A stretch of 64,000 bases of DNA, taken from assembly GCA_965220315.1 (NCBI GenBank), contig CBDCPP010000001.1, positions 186,001-250,000 on the forward strand, written 5' to 3'. The translations under genes were made by a program, and so were the position numbers. The stretch is from JAPOXK01 sp965220315. GTDB lineage: Bacteria > Chloroflexota > Dehalococcoidia > Bin125. Under the pieces are notes generated by a model. It searched no databases, was not told the origin of the DNA, and saw only the letters and a list, made by a program, of their open reading frames with translations. Positions 15,691 to 24,474 of this stretch are shown here, one piece after another (within the stretch, counting starts at the first letter, position 1; every line of letters begins with the position of its first letter).

Positions 15691-17514
15691 ATGCCAACGC
15701 CCAAGGGTCTTGCAAGTGACGCAGAGGAGCTGGATCCGGTCCGGCTCCTCGTCATGGCCAATCGTCTCGATGGCATTACCCGTGCCATGACCAACACGCT
15801 CGTTCGCACTGCTCGCTCGACCACGCTTGTGGCGCGCGATTTCTCTTGCTCCCTCGTCGACGCTGCACACAATCTCATCGCCGCCCCTGAAGGTATGCCG
15901 GTGCACGTATTCGGATCGAGCCCCATTTGCGCGTCGATGGAGGACCTCCATCCAGAGTTCGCGGCTGGCGACGCCTTTCTGCACAACGACCCCTATATCG
16001 GTGGCTCTCACCCTGCTGACCACACCATCATTGTTCCGGTCTTCGTCGCAGGGACACACATTTTCACGGTGTGCGTGAAGGCTCACCTTTCGGATATCGG
16101 CAATGCTCTTCCGAGCACGTACATCCCGACCGCCGTGGACGTCTACAACGAGGGTGCACTGCTCTTCCCCTGCGTGCGGATTCAGCGGCAGTATCAGGAT
16201 GTGGGCGATATCGTCCGCATGTGCCAGAAGCGGATCCGCGCTCCCCAGATTTGGTATGGGGACTATCTAGCGATGCTGGCGGCGGCCCGGGTGGGCGAGC
16301 AACTGCTCAAGGAGTTCTGTGCGAAGTTTGAACTGGCGACCGTCCAGCGCTTCATCCGCGGTTGGCTGGACTACAGCGAGCGGCTGACCGCGGAGGCGAT
16401 TAGCCGGCTCCCGGCAGGGAAGGTGAGTGCGCGCACCACTGTCGATCCCTTCCCCGGCTTTCCGGAGGAAGGTCTCACGATTCAGGCAGAGATCGATGTG
16501 GACCCAGATGCTCGTCAGGTGACGGTCGACTTGCGAGACAATCCGGACTGTACGACTACCGGCTTGAACCTGAGCGAGTCCACCGCGCGCAACGCCGCGA
16601 TTGCGGGCGTCCTCAATGTGCTCAATTCGAGGCCCGGTGCCCGTGCGAACGCAGTGCCGCAGAACGCTGGCGCCTTTCGGCGATTCACCGTACTTCTGCG
16701 GGAGAATTGCGCGGTCGGCATTCCGCGTCACCCTACTTCGTGCTCAATGGCGACGACGACCGTCGCCAGTCGCACGCAGGGGATGATCTTCGCGGCCTTC
16801 GGCCGGCTCCGGGATGGAATCGGCCTCGCCGAAGCCTGCTTTGGACAAGGCCCCTTCATGGGCGTGCTTTCCGGCTATCACCGGGAGCGCGATGAACCCT
16901 ACTTATTGCAACTGTTCAGTGGTACGGCTGGCGGCCCAGGGAGTGCAGAGGTGGATGGCTGGCTCTCGTTCAGCTCGGCGGGTGCGGGCGGCCTCCTCTA
17001 CATCGACGAGACGGAGGTGGTTGAACAGAAGTACCCGTTCATCGTCTTTCAAAAGTCCCTCCGCCCCGATTCAGAGGGCGCAGGTCGACAGCGCGGTGCG
17101 TCGGGCAATATCTGCGTCTACGGGCCGCGCTGGGATCCCCTCACCGTGCACTACACCATGGACGGTATGCATAACGCGCCACAGGGAGTGCAGGGTGGTG
17201 GCGCCGCGCTTGGGTCCGAGGCGTATTTGATCCGGCGGGATGGGTCCCGCGCACGGCTGCCTGATATCGTCGGCGAGCAGCGGATTGAGGTGGGTGAACG
17301 GATCCTTTCCCTCTCTGACGGCGGCGGTGGCTACGGCGATCCGTTCACGCGGCGTCCCGCGCGAGTGCTCCACGACGTGATCGAAGGATTTATCAGCCCC
17401 CCGCGTGCCCATCGTGTTTACGGCGTGGTTGTTCTGGGGGATCCGAAGAAACCGGAGACGCTGGCTATGGACGAAGAGGCAACAGCGCGTGCGCGTGTCA
17501 CTCGGGATTCCTAA
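15691..17514 (+). CDS. hyuB: second hydantoinase B/oxoprolinase family protein
   Basis: A 607-residue HyuB-type protein divergent from the gene at 13764. The blocks DAFLHNDPYIGGSHPADHTI and LSDGGGGYGDPFTRRPARV match the family, but overall the sequence differs clearly from its neighbour, so this is not a recent duplication. A partner HyuA is not visible. The ATG at 15691 is used; a downstream ATG (MANRLDGITRAMTNTL) would also leave the family core intact. It converges with the E1 beta gene, whose stop is 82 nt away. Confidence 0.92.
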   Translation: MPTPKGLASDAEELDPVRLLVMANRLDGITRAMTNTLVRTARSTTLVARDFSCSLVDAAHNLIAAPEGMPVHVFGSSPICASMEDLHPEFAAGDAFLHNDPYIGGSHPADHTIIVPVFVAGTHIFTVCVKAHLSDIGNALPSTYIPTAVDVYNEGALLFPCVRIQRQYQDVGDIVRMCQKRIRAPQIWYGDYLAMLAAARVGEQLLKEFCAKFELATVQRFIRGWLDYSERLTAEAISRLPAGKVSARTTVDPFPGFPEEGLTIQAEIDVDPDARQVTVDLRDNPDCTTTGLNLSESTARNAAIAGVLNVLNSRPGARANAVPQNAGAFRRFTVLLRENCAVGIPRHPTSCSMATTTVASRTQGMIFAAFGRLRDGIGLAEACFGQGPFMGVLSGYHRERDEPYLLQLFSGTAGGPGSAEVDGWLSFSSAGAGGLLYIDETEVVEQKYPFIVFQKSLRPDSEGAGRQRGASGNICVYGPRWDPLTVHYTMDGMHNAPQGVQGGGAALGSEAYLIRRDGSRARLPDIVGEQRIEVGERILSLSDGGGGYGDPFTRRPARVLHDVIEGFISPPRAHRVYGVVVLGDPKKPETLAMDEEATARARVTRDS

Positions 17515-17595
17515 AGGGTTTCCGCTAGGCGGATCCCCCACGTCGTCCGGATCGGCGCCACGGGTGCCGCGTTTGGGCTGTGTTGGCCGTGGAGC

Positions 17596-18579
17596 TTAAG
17601 CGCTCGATGCCGTTGGTATTAGCTGCTCGATGCTCGCAATGATCTCCTCCGCACCCGGCAACCAAGCCTGCTCCAAGGTGGGGTTGAAGGGGACTGGGCT
17701 GAAGGGTGCGCCGACGCGCAGCACGGGTGCATCTAACTCGTCGAAGGCGTGTTGGGCGATCTGCGCCGCCACTTCTGCTCCGTAGCCGCAGAACTGCACG
17801 GCTTCGTGCGCGACGATCGCGCGGCCGGTTTTCCGCACGGAGCGAACGATAGTGTCTGTGTCGAGTGGAGAAAGCGTCCGCGGATCCACGACCTCGACGC
17901 TCAGGCCACGCGCAGCAACGCCCTCGGCGGCCTTGATCGCTTCGGGCACCATCGCCCCCACTGCCACGACGGTCACATCCTCTCCTTCTCGCTTCACTGC
18001 TGCTTTTCCGATCGGGACGGTGTAGGCATCGTCCGGGACATCGGCGCGTGTGCCGAGCGCGAGCTTGTTGGTGATGTAGATGACGGGGTTGTCGTCGCGG
18101 ATCGCGGCGATCATGAGTCCTTTCCCGTCGTAGGGGTCCGATGGCCACACGACTTTCAGCCCGGGAACGTGGCAAAACCAGGCTTCCAAACTCTGGCTGT
18201 GCTGTGCTGCGTTTTGATGTCCGGCTCCGGCGTGGGTGATCAGTACTAAGGGGAGCCGTGTCTCTCCGCCAAACATGTAGCGCATCTTCGCCATTTGGTT
18301 GACGACTTGGTCCATGGCGACGGTCATGAAGTCCATGAACATGATCTCGACGATGGGCCGCATCCCGGTGGCCGCGGCTCCGATTGCCAGCCCCGTCATC
18401 GCGGCTTCGGCGATCGGTGTGTTGAACACGCGTGATCCGAACTCTTCGCGCAACCCTTTTGCGGTCGCGAAGACGCCGCCGAGCTCGATATCTTCGCCGG
18501 CGATGAAGATCGTTGGATCGGTGCGCATCTCATGAGCTTGCGCTTCGACGATGCCCTGGCTGAATAGTTTTTCCGACAT
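17596..18579 (-). CDS. 2-oxoacid/acetoin dehydrogenase E1 component, beta subunit
   Basis: A 327-residue transketolase-type beta subunit of a thiamine-diphosphate dehydrogenase (PDH, BCKDH or acetoin type). Recognisable: IFIAGEDIELGGVFATAKGL near residue 25, FMDFMTVAMDQVVNQMAKMRYM, and the HAGAGHQNAAQHSQSLEAW loop near residue 140. Together with the alpha subunit it would decarboxylate a 2-oxoacid or cleave acetoin in an alpha2beta2 complex. Its start overlaps the alpha stop by 1 nt (TGATG). No E2 or E3 gene follows. Confidence 0.93.
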   Translation of the reverse strand: MSEKLFSQGIVEAQAHEMRTDPTIFIAGEDIELGGVFATAKGLREEFGSRVFNTPIAEAAMTGLAIGAAATGMRPIVEIMFMDFMTVAMDQVVNQMAKMRYMFGGETRLPLVLITHAGAGHQNAAQHSQSLEAWFCHVPGLKVVWPSDPYDGKGLMIAAIRDDNPVIYITNKLALGTRADVPDDAYTVPIGKAAVKREGEDVTVVAVGAMVPEAIKAAEGVAARGLSVEVVDPRTLSPLDTDTIVRSVRKTGRAIVAHEAVQFCGYGAEVAAQIAQHAFDELDAPVLRVGAPFSPVPFNPTLEQAWLPGAEEIIASIEQLIPTASSA

Positions 18580-19565
18580 CAGCTGTTGGTGCCGGCGGGC
18601 TCGGGCACGTAAACATCTTCGAGTAGCGCACTCAGCTCCGGTTCCGGGCTCGCTTGCGCGAACGTGATCGCCGCTTCGATCTCCGCGCGCGTCTCGTCCA
18701 CGATCCGGTCTTGGTCGGCCGCACTGAGCAGGCCGCGCTCCGCGAGAGCCGCGCCGAGGCGCGTGATGGGATCACGCGCCTTCCAGTGCGCGATCTCGTC
18801 TTCGGGCCGTTTCGTAAGTCCGTAATCGCGGCCGAGGTGGTCATAGAAGCGGTAGGTCTTGCACTCCAAGAGTGTGGGTCCTTCTCCCCGCCGGGCGCGG
18901 GCGATGGCTTCGCCGGCGGCCTCGTGGACGGCGAGCACGTCCATTCCGTCAACGACTGCGCCAGCCATGCCCCACCCCGTCGCCATGTCGGCGATGTCAC
19001 TGATCGCATGGTGCTCGTCGACGCGAGCAAATTCGCCGTAGAGGTTGTTTTCACAGACGAAGATGACCGGCAAATTCAAGACGGCGGCCAAGTTTCCTGC
19101 CTCGTGCATCGATCCTTCAGCGGCGGCGCCGTCGCCGAAGAAGCACACGGTCACCTGTCCTTGATTGCGGAATTTGCAGGTATAGCCTGCGCCTGCCGCG
19201 ATTGGCCCACCAGCACCGACGATGCCGTTTGCACCCAAGATGCCCAGGGACTGATCAGCCATGTGCATCGATCCGCCCTTGCCGTGACAGTAACCTGTGA
19301 CCTTGCCGTATATCTCGGCGAACATCTTGCCGAGATTGCCACCTTTCGCGATGAGGTGGCCGTGCCCGCGGTGGGTAGAGGTGATGTAGTCGTCGTCGTT
19401 GAGTTGCGCGCAGACGCCTACGGCGACCGCTTCCTCACCCACGTAGAGGTGAACGGCACCGGGCACGATCGCGCGCTCCAAAAGCAGGCCGGCGCGCTCA
19501 TCAAATTCACGAATGCGCACCATCCGCCGGAACATCTCGACTAGCTGCGCAGCGGTCGGTTCCAT
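18579..19565 (-). CDS. 2-oxoacid/acetoin dehydrogenase E1 component, alpha subunit
   Basis: A 328-residue thiamine-diphosphate-binding alpha subunit. The TPP motif runs from GDG (144-146) to NN (173-174), and GKGGSMHMAD near 96-104 is the canonical alpha-subunit block. It is first in a two-gene operon with the beta subunit, 1-nt overlap. The short length and GKGGSMH block are closest to the acetoin dehydrogenase/PDH-type group, but the substrate cannot be assigned without E2. Confidence 0.93.
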   Translation of the reverse strand: MEPTAAQLVEMFRRMVRIREFDERAGLLLERAIVPGAVHLYVGEEAVAVGVCAQLNDDDYITSTHRGHGHLIAKGGNLGKMFAEIYGKVTGYCHGKGGSMHMADQSLGILGANGIVGAGGPIAAGAGYTCKFRNQGQVTVCFFGDGAAAEGSMHEAGNLAAVLNLPVIFVCENNLYGEFARVDEHHAISDIADMATGWGMAGAVVDGMDVLAVHEAAGEAIARARRGEGPTLLECKTYRFYDHLGRDYGLTKRPEDEIAHWKARDPITRLGAALAERGLLSAADQDRIVDETRAEIEAAITFAQASPEPELSALLEDVYVPEPAGTNS

Positions 19566-19976
19566 GGCGCATACGATAGTGTGTCGTGAGCCGGGAGTTA
19601 ACCATCACCCTGGACCAGCATGCCTCCCAGCGGGTGGGCGTAGGCTCGGCTGTTGGCTCTGATCCGGATCAAGGCCGGACAGCGCAGGAGTGATGGTGAG
19701 AGTGCAAACGAGATCGGATCCGAGCGATGGTCCTTTTATGGATGCCTGTCAAAGATAAGAATGTGGTCGGTCTGCAGGCAGATAGCGGGCAGATACTGAA
19801 CGGGCGGCGGACAACAAGCGGATACGTTCCGGTAGGTGCGGGGCGCCTTCGCGAGTTCACCGAGATGCGTCCACCTCTTGATGGACCACACCACTTGCTA
19901 TCAGACATTCGCAATCCGGTTCCCTAGAATGAGTTACCCGCGCGCGGGCCGCGTGCGGGACGAAGGAAGCGGCCCA
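19566..19976. other. 411-nt intergenic stretch between divergent genes
   Basis: No supported gene. It holds the promoters of the E1 alpha gene (leftward) and of the TPR lipoprotein gene (rightward). In-frame extension of the lipoprotein upstream to 19836 lacks protein character. I saw no clear operator or terminator. Confidence 0.6.
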
Positions 19977-20717
19977 ATGCGGCGCATATCTCTTTTCGCG
20001 GTGGTGGGACTCGCGGCTCTGTTCGCAGGCTGCGCCTCAGGCCAGGCTGAGTACGAGCGCGGCGTGGAGCTGCGCGAGCAAGGAGACCTCACCGCTGCGA
20101 TTGTGGCTTTTAGCGACGCGATCGCCAGTAATGATGAGTTCGCGCTCGCCTATAACGATCGCGGGGAGCTGTATCGATCAATGGGTCGATTCGAGCTGGC
20201 GTTGGCGGATTTCGATCGTGCGATCGCGTCCGACGACACATTACCGTCTGCTTTCAGCAACCGCGCCGAGATCCGCCTTCTCCAAGGGGATTCGCTGGGT
20301 GCGGTTGCGGATGCCGATCGTGCGATCGCGATCGGGCCAGCCGGCACGCGTTGCCCGCGCATCGTCCACGGGGCGCCTACGCGCGCGACTTGCTCCCTCT
20401 CTGCGCTGGCAATCGGGCATCAAGTTCGCGGGCTTGCCTATTTGGATCTCGGAGATACGGATGCCGCGCTTATCGACCTTGACCGCGCAGTCTTGCTTGA
20501 CAAGGATTTCCCGGAGGCGTTCGCCGCGCGAGCGCGGACACGCCTTGCGACGGACGATCTTGTCCGTGCCCTGGCGGACGCCAACGAGGCGATCCGGTTG
20601 GCTCCTGCCCTTGCGGTGGCCTACCGGACACGCGGTGAGATCCACGATCGCTTGGGTGAAGCTAACGAGGCCCAAGCTGACTTTGCTCAGGCCGAGACGC
20701 TGGCTGCCGACGGCTAA
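19977..20717 (+). CDS. TPR-repeat lipoprotein
   Basis: A 246-residue exported lipoprotein. The signal is MRRISLFAVVGLAALFAGC with lipobox FAGC at 16-19; GAAGGAAG precedes the ATG at 8 nt. Behind it are about five tetratricopeptide repeats, with typical pieces AAIVAFSDAIASNDEFALAY, ELALADFDRAIASD and AALIDLDRAVLLDKD. TPR proteins form a solenoid for protein-protein contacts, here presumably at the outer face of the membrane. The partner is unknown. The next plus-strand gene (CYTH-CHAD) starts 108 nt later. Confidence 0.88.
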   Translation: MRRISLFAVVGLAALFAGCASGQAEYERGVELREQGDLTAAIVAFSDAIASNDEFALAYNDRGELYRSMGRFELALADFDRAIASDDTLPSAFSNRAEIRLLQGDSLGAVADADRAIAIGPAGTRCPRIVHGAPTRATCSLSALAIGHQVRGLAYLDLGDTDAALIDLDRAVLLDKDFPEAFAARARTRLATDDLVRALADANEAIRLAPALAVAYRTRGEIHDRLGEANEAQADFAQAETLAADG

Positions 20718-20825
20718 GACATCGCGGGCGAATGCGGTGGAGTTCTCTCGGGCGAGCTGCCAGGTCCGATCCGACGGTGCGGCCTTCTGACAATCAACGG
20801 CTGACCGAGGACGATCGCGACGCGA

Positions 20826-22448
20826 GTGCGACAGGATCGCTATGCTGCCGGTCTCGTGGCGATGACATCCCAACGGATCCGGAACGATGGCGAGCGCGAA
20901 GTCGAATGGCAGTTCGATGCGGCCGACCTGAGCGCGGTGCGTGCGTGGTGTCTTTCGCCGTCGTTGCCGTCGCCCTTACGCGCCGCGACGCCGGTCCAGC
21001 GGAAGATCGGCGATATTTATTTGGACAGCGACGATTGGCGAGTGCATCGAGGCGGGTACGCGTTGCGTCTGCGCAGGAGCGAAGGACGGATCACGGCGAC
21101 GTTGAAGTCCTTTGGTGAGGTGAGTGGGGCGCTCCGGAAGCGGGTGGAGATCAGCGAACGGGTTACGACGGCGGAGCCGGAGATGCTGTTGGGTGCGCCC
21201 GGCCCCGTGGGAGATCGGCTGCGGACACTTGGCGTGCGGTCACTGCGGCCCTTGTTTGAACTCCGGATGCTGCGGCAAGTGCTCCCGGTTGAGGCAAATG
21301 ACGCCGTTGCCGGGGAGATCGCGCTCGACACAGCGGCGGTGCTAGTGGAGGGGCGTCGGACATCCAGGCATCTGCAACGGGTGGAAGTGGAGGTGACGGA
21401 AGGGCATGAGGAATCGCTGGGGCTTCTCGTGGACGCTCTGCAGGAGGACTGTGCGATCCGGCCGGCGGCGCAGTCGAAGTATGAGTTCGGGTTGGAGCTG
21501 GCGGGTCTGCGGCCGCCGGTGGGCTGGGAGCTAGCTCCACGGCAGGGACTGCCGGAGGGATCCGTGGGAGAGGTGGCGTTCGCGGTTCTCCATGAGCAGT
21601 GGCGGTGTCTGCTGGAGGAAGAGCCGGGTGCGCGTCTAGGTGACGAGATCGAGACGCTGCATCGCATGCGCGTCGCGGTGCGCCGATTGCGCGCGGCCTT
21701 GCGTCTCTTCCAGCGGTGCTTGCCAGGCGACAGCACTGCTTTGCGGCGGGAACTGCGCTGGCTTGGCGCAGAGCTGGGTGCGGTGCGCGATACGGACGTG
21801 CAGCTGGAGCAGTTGGAGGCGTGGCAGGAGGCTGCGGAAGCCGACGAGCGCGTGGCTTTCGAGTCGCTACGGCCGTTGCTGGAAACCGATCGGCGTGATG
21901 CGCGGGCAAGGATGCTGCATGCTTTGAACTCGGAGCGATACGCACGGCTCGTAGTGGGTATGACTGATCTCGTTCGAGAAGGACCGACGCGAGCGCCGGT
22001 GGCGGCGCTGATGCCTGCGCGTGAGACACTGCCGGGTTTGTTGCGCCCGTACCTGCGCGCGGTGCGGAAGCAAGGTGACGCGATCACTGCGGATTCGCCT
22101 GCGGGCGAGTATCACGCATTGCGGATACGCGGGAAGCGATTGCGGTACGCCCTTGAGTGCGTATCGGACGAGTACGGCCGGGTGGCCAAGCGGCTGGCGA
22201 GAGCGTTGCGCTGTTTGCAAGAAGGGCTGGGTGCACACCAAGACGCTGCTGTGGCAATAAAGCGGCTACGGATGATCGCAGAGAAAGAGGGCGTGAGACT
22301 GCCACCGCAGACGGTACTCGCGATGGGTGAGGTGCTGGAGCGGTATCGGGTGCAGATGCTGGAGCTGCGCGTCGCTTTCCCGCCGGCGTATGCGCGGGTG
22401 CGGGGGAAGCGGTGGCGGGCGCTCCGGACGGCACTCCGGAAGTCCTAA
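20826..22448 (+). CDS. CYTH and CHAD domain-containing protein
   Basis: A 540-residue protein. The N-terminal half (about 20-225) is a CYTH/triphosphate tunnel domain (EVEWQFD opening, YALRLRRSEGR strand, EVEVTEG). The C-terminal half (about 245-540) is a CHAD domain with histidine/arginine helices HRMRVAVRRLRA near 279 and HALRIRGKRLRYALE near 429. CYTH domains hydrolyse or bind triphosphates; CHAD domains bind polyphosphate and localise to polyphosphate granules. The start may instead be the ATG at 20862. SixA follows after 4 nt, and two kinase genes plus Ppx/GppA lie beyond on the other strand, a polyphosphate-type neighbourhood. Confidence 0.92.
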   Translation: MRQDRYAAGLVAMTSQRIRNDGEREVEWQFDAADLSAVRAWCLSPSLPSPLRAATPVQRKIGDIYLDSDDWRVHRGGYALRLRRSEGRITATLKSFGEVSGALRKRVEISERVTTAEPEMLLGAPGPVGDRLRTLGVRSLRPLFELRMLRQVLPVEANDAVAGEIALDTAAVLVEGRRTSRHLQRVEVEVTEGHEESLGLLVDALQEDCAIRPAAQSKYEFGLELAGLRPPVGWELAPRQGLPEGSVGEVAFAVLHEQWRCLLEEEPGARLGDEIETLHRMRVAVRRLRAALRLFQRCLPGDSTALRRELRWLGAELGAVRDTDVQLEQLEAWQEAAEADERVAFESLRPLLETDRRDARARMLHALNSERYARLVVGMTDLVREGPTRAPVAALMPARETLPGLLRPYLRAVRKQGDAITADSPAGEYHALRIRGKRLRYALECVSDEYGRVAKRLARALRCLQEGLGAHQDAAVAIKRLRMIAEKEGVRLPPQTVLAMGEVLERYRVQMLELRVAFPPAYARVRGKRWRALRTALRKS

Positions 22449-22452
22449 GGCG

Positions 22453-22953
22453 ATGGAGCTCTACTTGGTCCGGCATGCCATCGCGGCGGAGCGGGACGTG
22501 GAAGCGTGGCCAGATGATTCGCTACGGCCACTGACGGATCGAGGACGGCAGCGCTTTCGAGCCGCGGCCCGCGGCTTACGTGCCTTAGGGGCGGCGGTAG
22601 AGGTTTCCCTTGCGAGTCCGTATGTGCGGGCATGGGAGACAGCGCAGATCGCGCAAGCCGAAGCGGGCTGGCCGGCGCCGACGCCCTGCGAGGCGTTGGC
22701 GATCGGGAATCCCGCGAGCGTTGTGCGGGTGCTTGCGGAACAACGCGGGCGAGGCAGCGTGGGAGTGGTTGGACATGAGCCGTTGCTCGGTGAGGTGTTG
22801 GCATATCTGCTGACGGGATCGGCGCGCGCGCTGGCCGTGGAATGGAAGAAAAGCGGCGTGGCAAGAGTGCGGTGCTTTGGCGTGCCGGCAGAGGGACGCG
22901 GCGAACTCTTGGAGTTCCTACCTCCTCGAGTGCTGCGCGCACTGGCGCGCTAG
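22453..22953 (+). CDS. sixA: phosphohistidine phosphatase SixA-like histidine phosphatase
   Basis: A 166-residue histidine phosphatase. The RHG-type motif VRHA places the nucleophile at H8, with R7 beside it; the second catalytic histidine is in VVGHEP (H108), and SPYVRAWETAQ is the family helix. The size fits SixA. The gene begins 4 nt after the CYTH-CHAD stop, so it is cotranscribed with it. SixA-CHAD pairing is recurrent in bacteria. It converges with the kinase-like gene at 22988. Confidence 0.9.
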   Translation: MELYLVRHAIAAERDVEAWPDDSLRPLTDRGRQRFRAAARGLRALGAAVEVSLASPYVRAWETAQIAQAEAGWPAPTPCEALAIGNPASVVRVLAEQRGRGSVGVVGHEPLLGEVLAYLLTGSARALAVEWKKSGVARVRCFGVPAEGRGELLEFLPPRVLRALAR

Positions 22954-22987
22954 GACTTGTGGAAGGTGGCGAGTGGTGGGACTGCGT

Positions 22988-23716
22988 TCATTCATTGGTC
23001 GTATCTGGGGGTAAGACCGACTGGCGTGACATCCCTTCGACGACTTGGCGAACCTCGTGTTGGAGGTCGTGGAAGACCTCGGCTAGGGGGCTGCGTGCGT
23101 TGACGACGGTGAAGCCATGCTGATCCGCAAGCTGCCGGAACTCCGTGAGTAGTGCGGTTTGGTACGTGACCCAACCGTCGAAGAGGCCGGGGGTGCGGAG
23201 GTAGTCCTGGCCTGATTCCCAGTAATCGAATCCGTGGCTGGCGACCACTCGCGGCTGCAGCTGGGCAATGTCGATGTCGAGGTAAATGACCTTGTCGGGG
23301 ATGAGGGCGAAGCCGTAGACATCTTGGATCCAATCGCGCGGGACACCGCGCACGGCCGCGCGAGCGATCAGGGAGAAGATGTAGCGGTCCACGAGTGCGA
23401 CCATTCCAGCGCGAAGGGCGGGAATGATCTGGTGTTCGAGGCGGTCGAGGAAGTCGGTTGCATAGAAGAGATTTACGGTCAGGCTGTCCAGAGTGTTGCC
23501 GCGCTTGGCCCGCTCGATGCCGCGGCCGGCAAGATCGGAGCGGCGCAGGCCGGTATCGATCACGGCGTGGCCGTGGGCCTCTAGCCATTCCTTCAGCAAG
23601 GCGATGTGGGTGGAGCGGCCGACACCGTCCGTGCCTTCAAGGACGATGAGCCGGCCGGGGAGATCGGTGCCTTCGATATTGGGAGGCGGGTCACCATAGA
23701 AGGCAAGGCGCGTCAT
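22988..23716 (-). CDS. thymidylate kinase-like protein with altered Walker A
   Basis: A 242-residue P-loop protein of the thymidylate kinase superfamily: P-loop GTDGVGRST at 28-36, DR motif VALVDRYIFSLIARA, and DKVIYLDID. The Walker A lysine, normally essential, is arginine (R34). The first 20 residues are an extra N-terminal piece. It is the last gene of a three-gene operon (Ppx/GppA, kinase-like 1, kinase-like 2), overlapping the upstream paralogue by 4 nt (ATGA). It may be a regulatory or altered-donor partner of that paralogue; dTMP kinase activity is uncertain. Confidence 0.85.
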   Translation of the reverse strand: MTRLAFYGDPPPNIEGTDLPGRLIVLEGTDGVGRSTHIALLKEWLEAHGHAVIDTGLRRSDLAGRGIERAKRGNTLDSLTVNLFYATDFLDRLEHQIIPALRAGMVALVDRYIFSLIARAAVRGVPRDWIQDVYGFALIPDKVIYLDIDIAQLQPRVVASHGFDYWESGQDYLRTPGLFDGWVTYQTALLTEFRQLADQHGFTVVNARSPLAEVFHDLQHEVRQVVEGMSRQSVLPPDTTNE

Positions 23717-24474
23717 GGGGCTGGCTGCGCTTCCCGGAGATAACGGCCCTGCAACCCTACTTGGCGGAGGAAGTCGTGCATATCGCGATCGGGGATGCGG
23801 GCGACTCCTTGGAGGTGAGGCTCGACGAGTTCACGCACGCGCTGTTGCTGGTCGACGAGCGGCTCGGTGGCGTCGATCCGAATGAGGTTGAACTCCTTCA
23901 CGAGGTGCTCGTACTCGCTCAAGATCTGTCCTTGGAAAATGCGGAACGATTCCAAGGAGTCCTCGTGCAGGTTCATGTCCATGCCGGCCTCGTAGTACTT
24001 GATGGCAGCGCGAGACTGGACAATACGCTGGATAGCTTCTTCTAGGGGAACATTGAAATAGAAGGCGAGCGTGGGATCGACGGCGAAAGAGTAGAGTCGG
24101 CGCAGCCAGGGACGGCTAACCCCGCGTGCGGCATCACGCGCGAATGCTGTGTAGACGTAGCGGTCGGCGAGCACGATGGCGCCGGCTTGCAGAGCGGGCA
24201 GGACTTGGGCATGCACACGACTGGCGAAGTCGGCGGAGTGGATCAAGCTGAAGGACAGAGGGGTCAGGAGGTGACGCCGCTTCCCGCGGCGCGTCGTGGC
24301 TTTGACGATGGGAGAGGAGTTCCACTCTGTGAAGACCGTGAGATAGCCACGACTCTGGAGCCATTTCTGGAGCAAGTCGATCTGGGTGCTTTTACCGGAG
24401 CCGTCGATTCCTTCAACGACGATGAGGCGGCCGGGAAAGCTGGATTCTCTGCGCTGGAAGCTTCCTTGTGCCAT
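23713..24474 (-). CDS. thymidylate kinase-like protein
   Basis: A 253-residue thymidylate kinase superfamily protein with intact P-loop GIDGSGKST (22-30), a DR motif (IVLADRYVYTAFARDAARG) and a long helical C-terminal region absent from plain dTMP kinases (usually about 210 residues). The start at 24474 overlaps the Ppx/GppA stop (TAATG); a longer frame to 24579 is basic and not conserved-looking. It is paired with a paralogue carrying a Walker A lysine to arginine change. The context with Ppx, CHAD and SixA suggests a role in nucleotide/polyphosphate metabolism (inference). Confidence 0.87.
   Translation of the reverse strand: MAQGSFQRRESSFPGRLIVVEGIDGSGKSTQIDLLQKWLQSRGYLTVFTEWNSSPIVKATTRRGKRRHLLTPLSFSLIHSADFASRVHAQVLPALQAGAIVLADRYVYTAFARDAARGVSRPWLRRLYSFAVDPTLAFYFNVPLEEAIQRIVQSRAAIKYYEAGMDMNLHEDSLESFRIFQGQILSEYEHLVKEFNLIRIDATEPLVDQQQRVRELVEPHLQGVARIPDRDMHDFLRQVGLQGRYLREAQPAP

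Noticed and set aside
21017..22087. Long minus-strand open frame (356 codons) inside the CYTH-CHAD gene
   Set aside because: Serine/arginine-rich translation with no family likeness; it is the antisense shadow of a well-supported gene.
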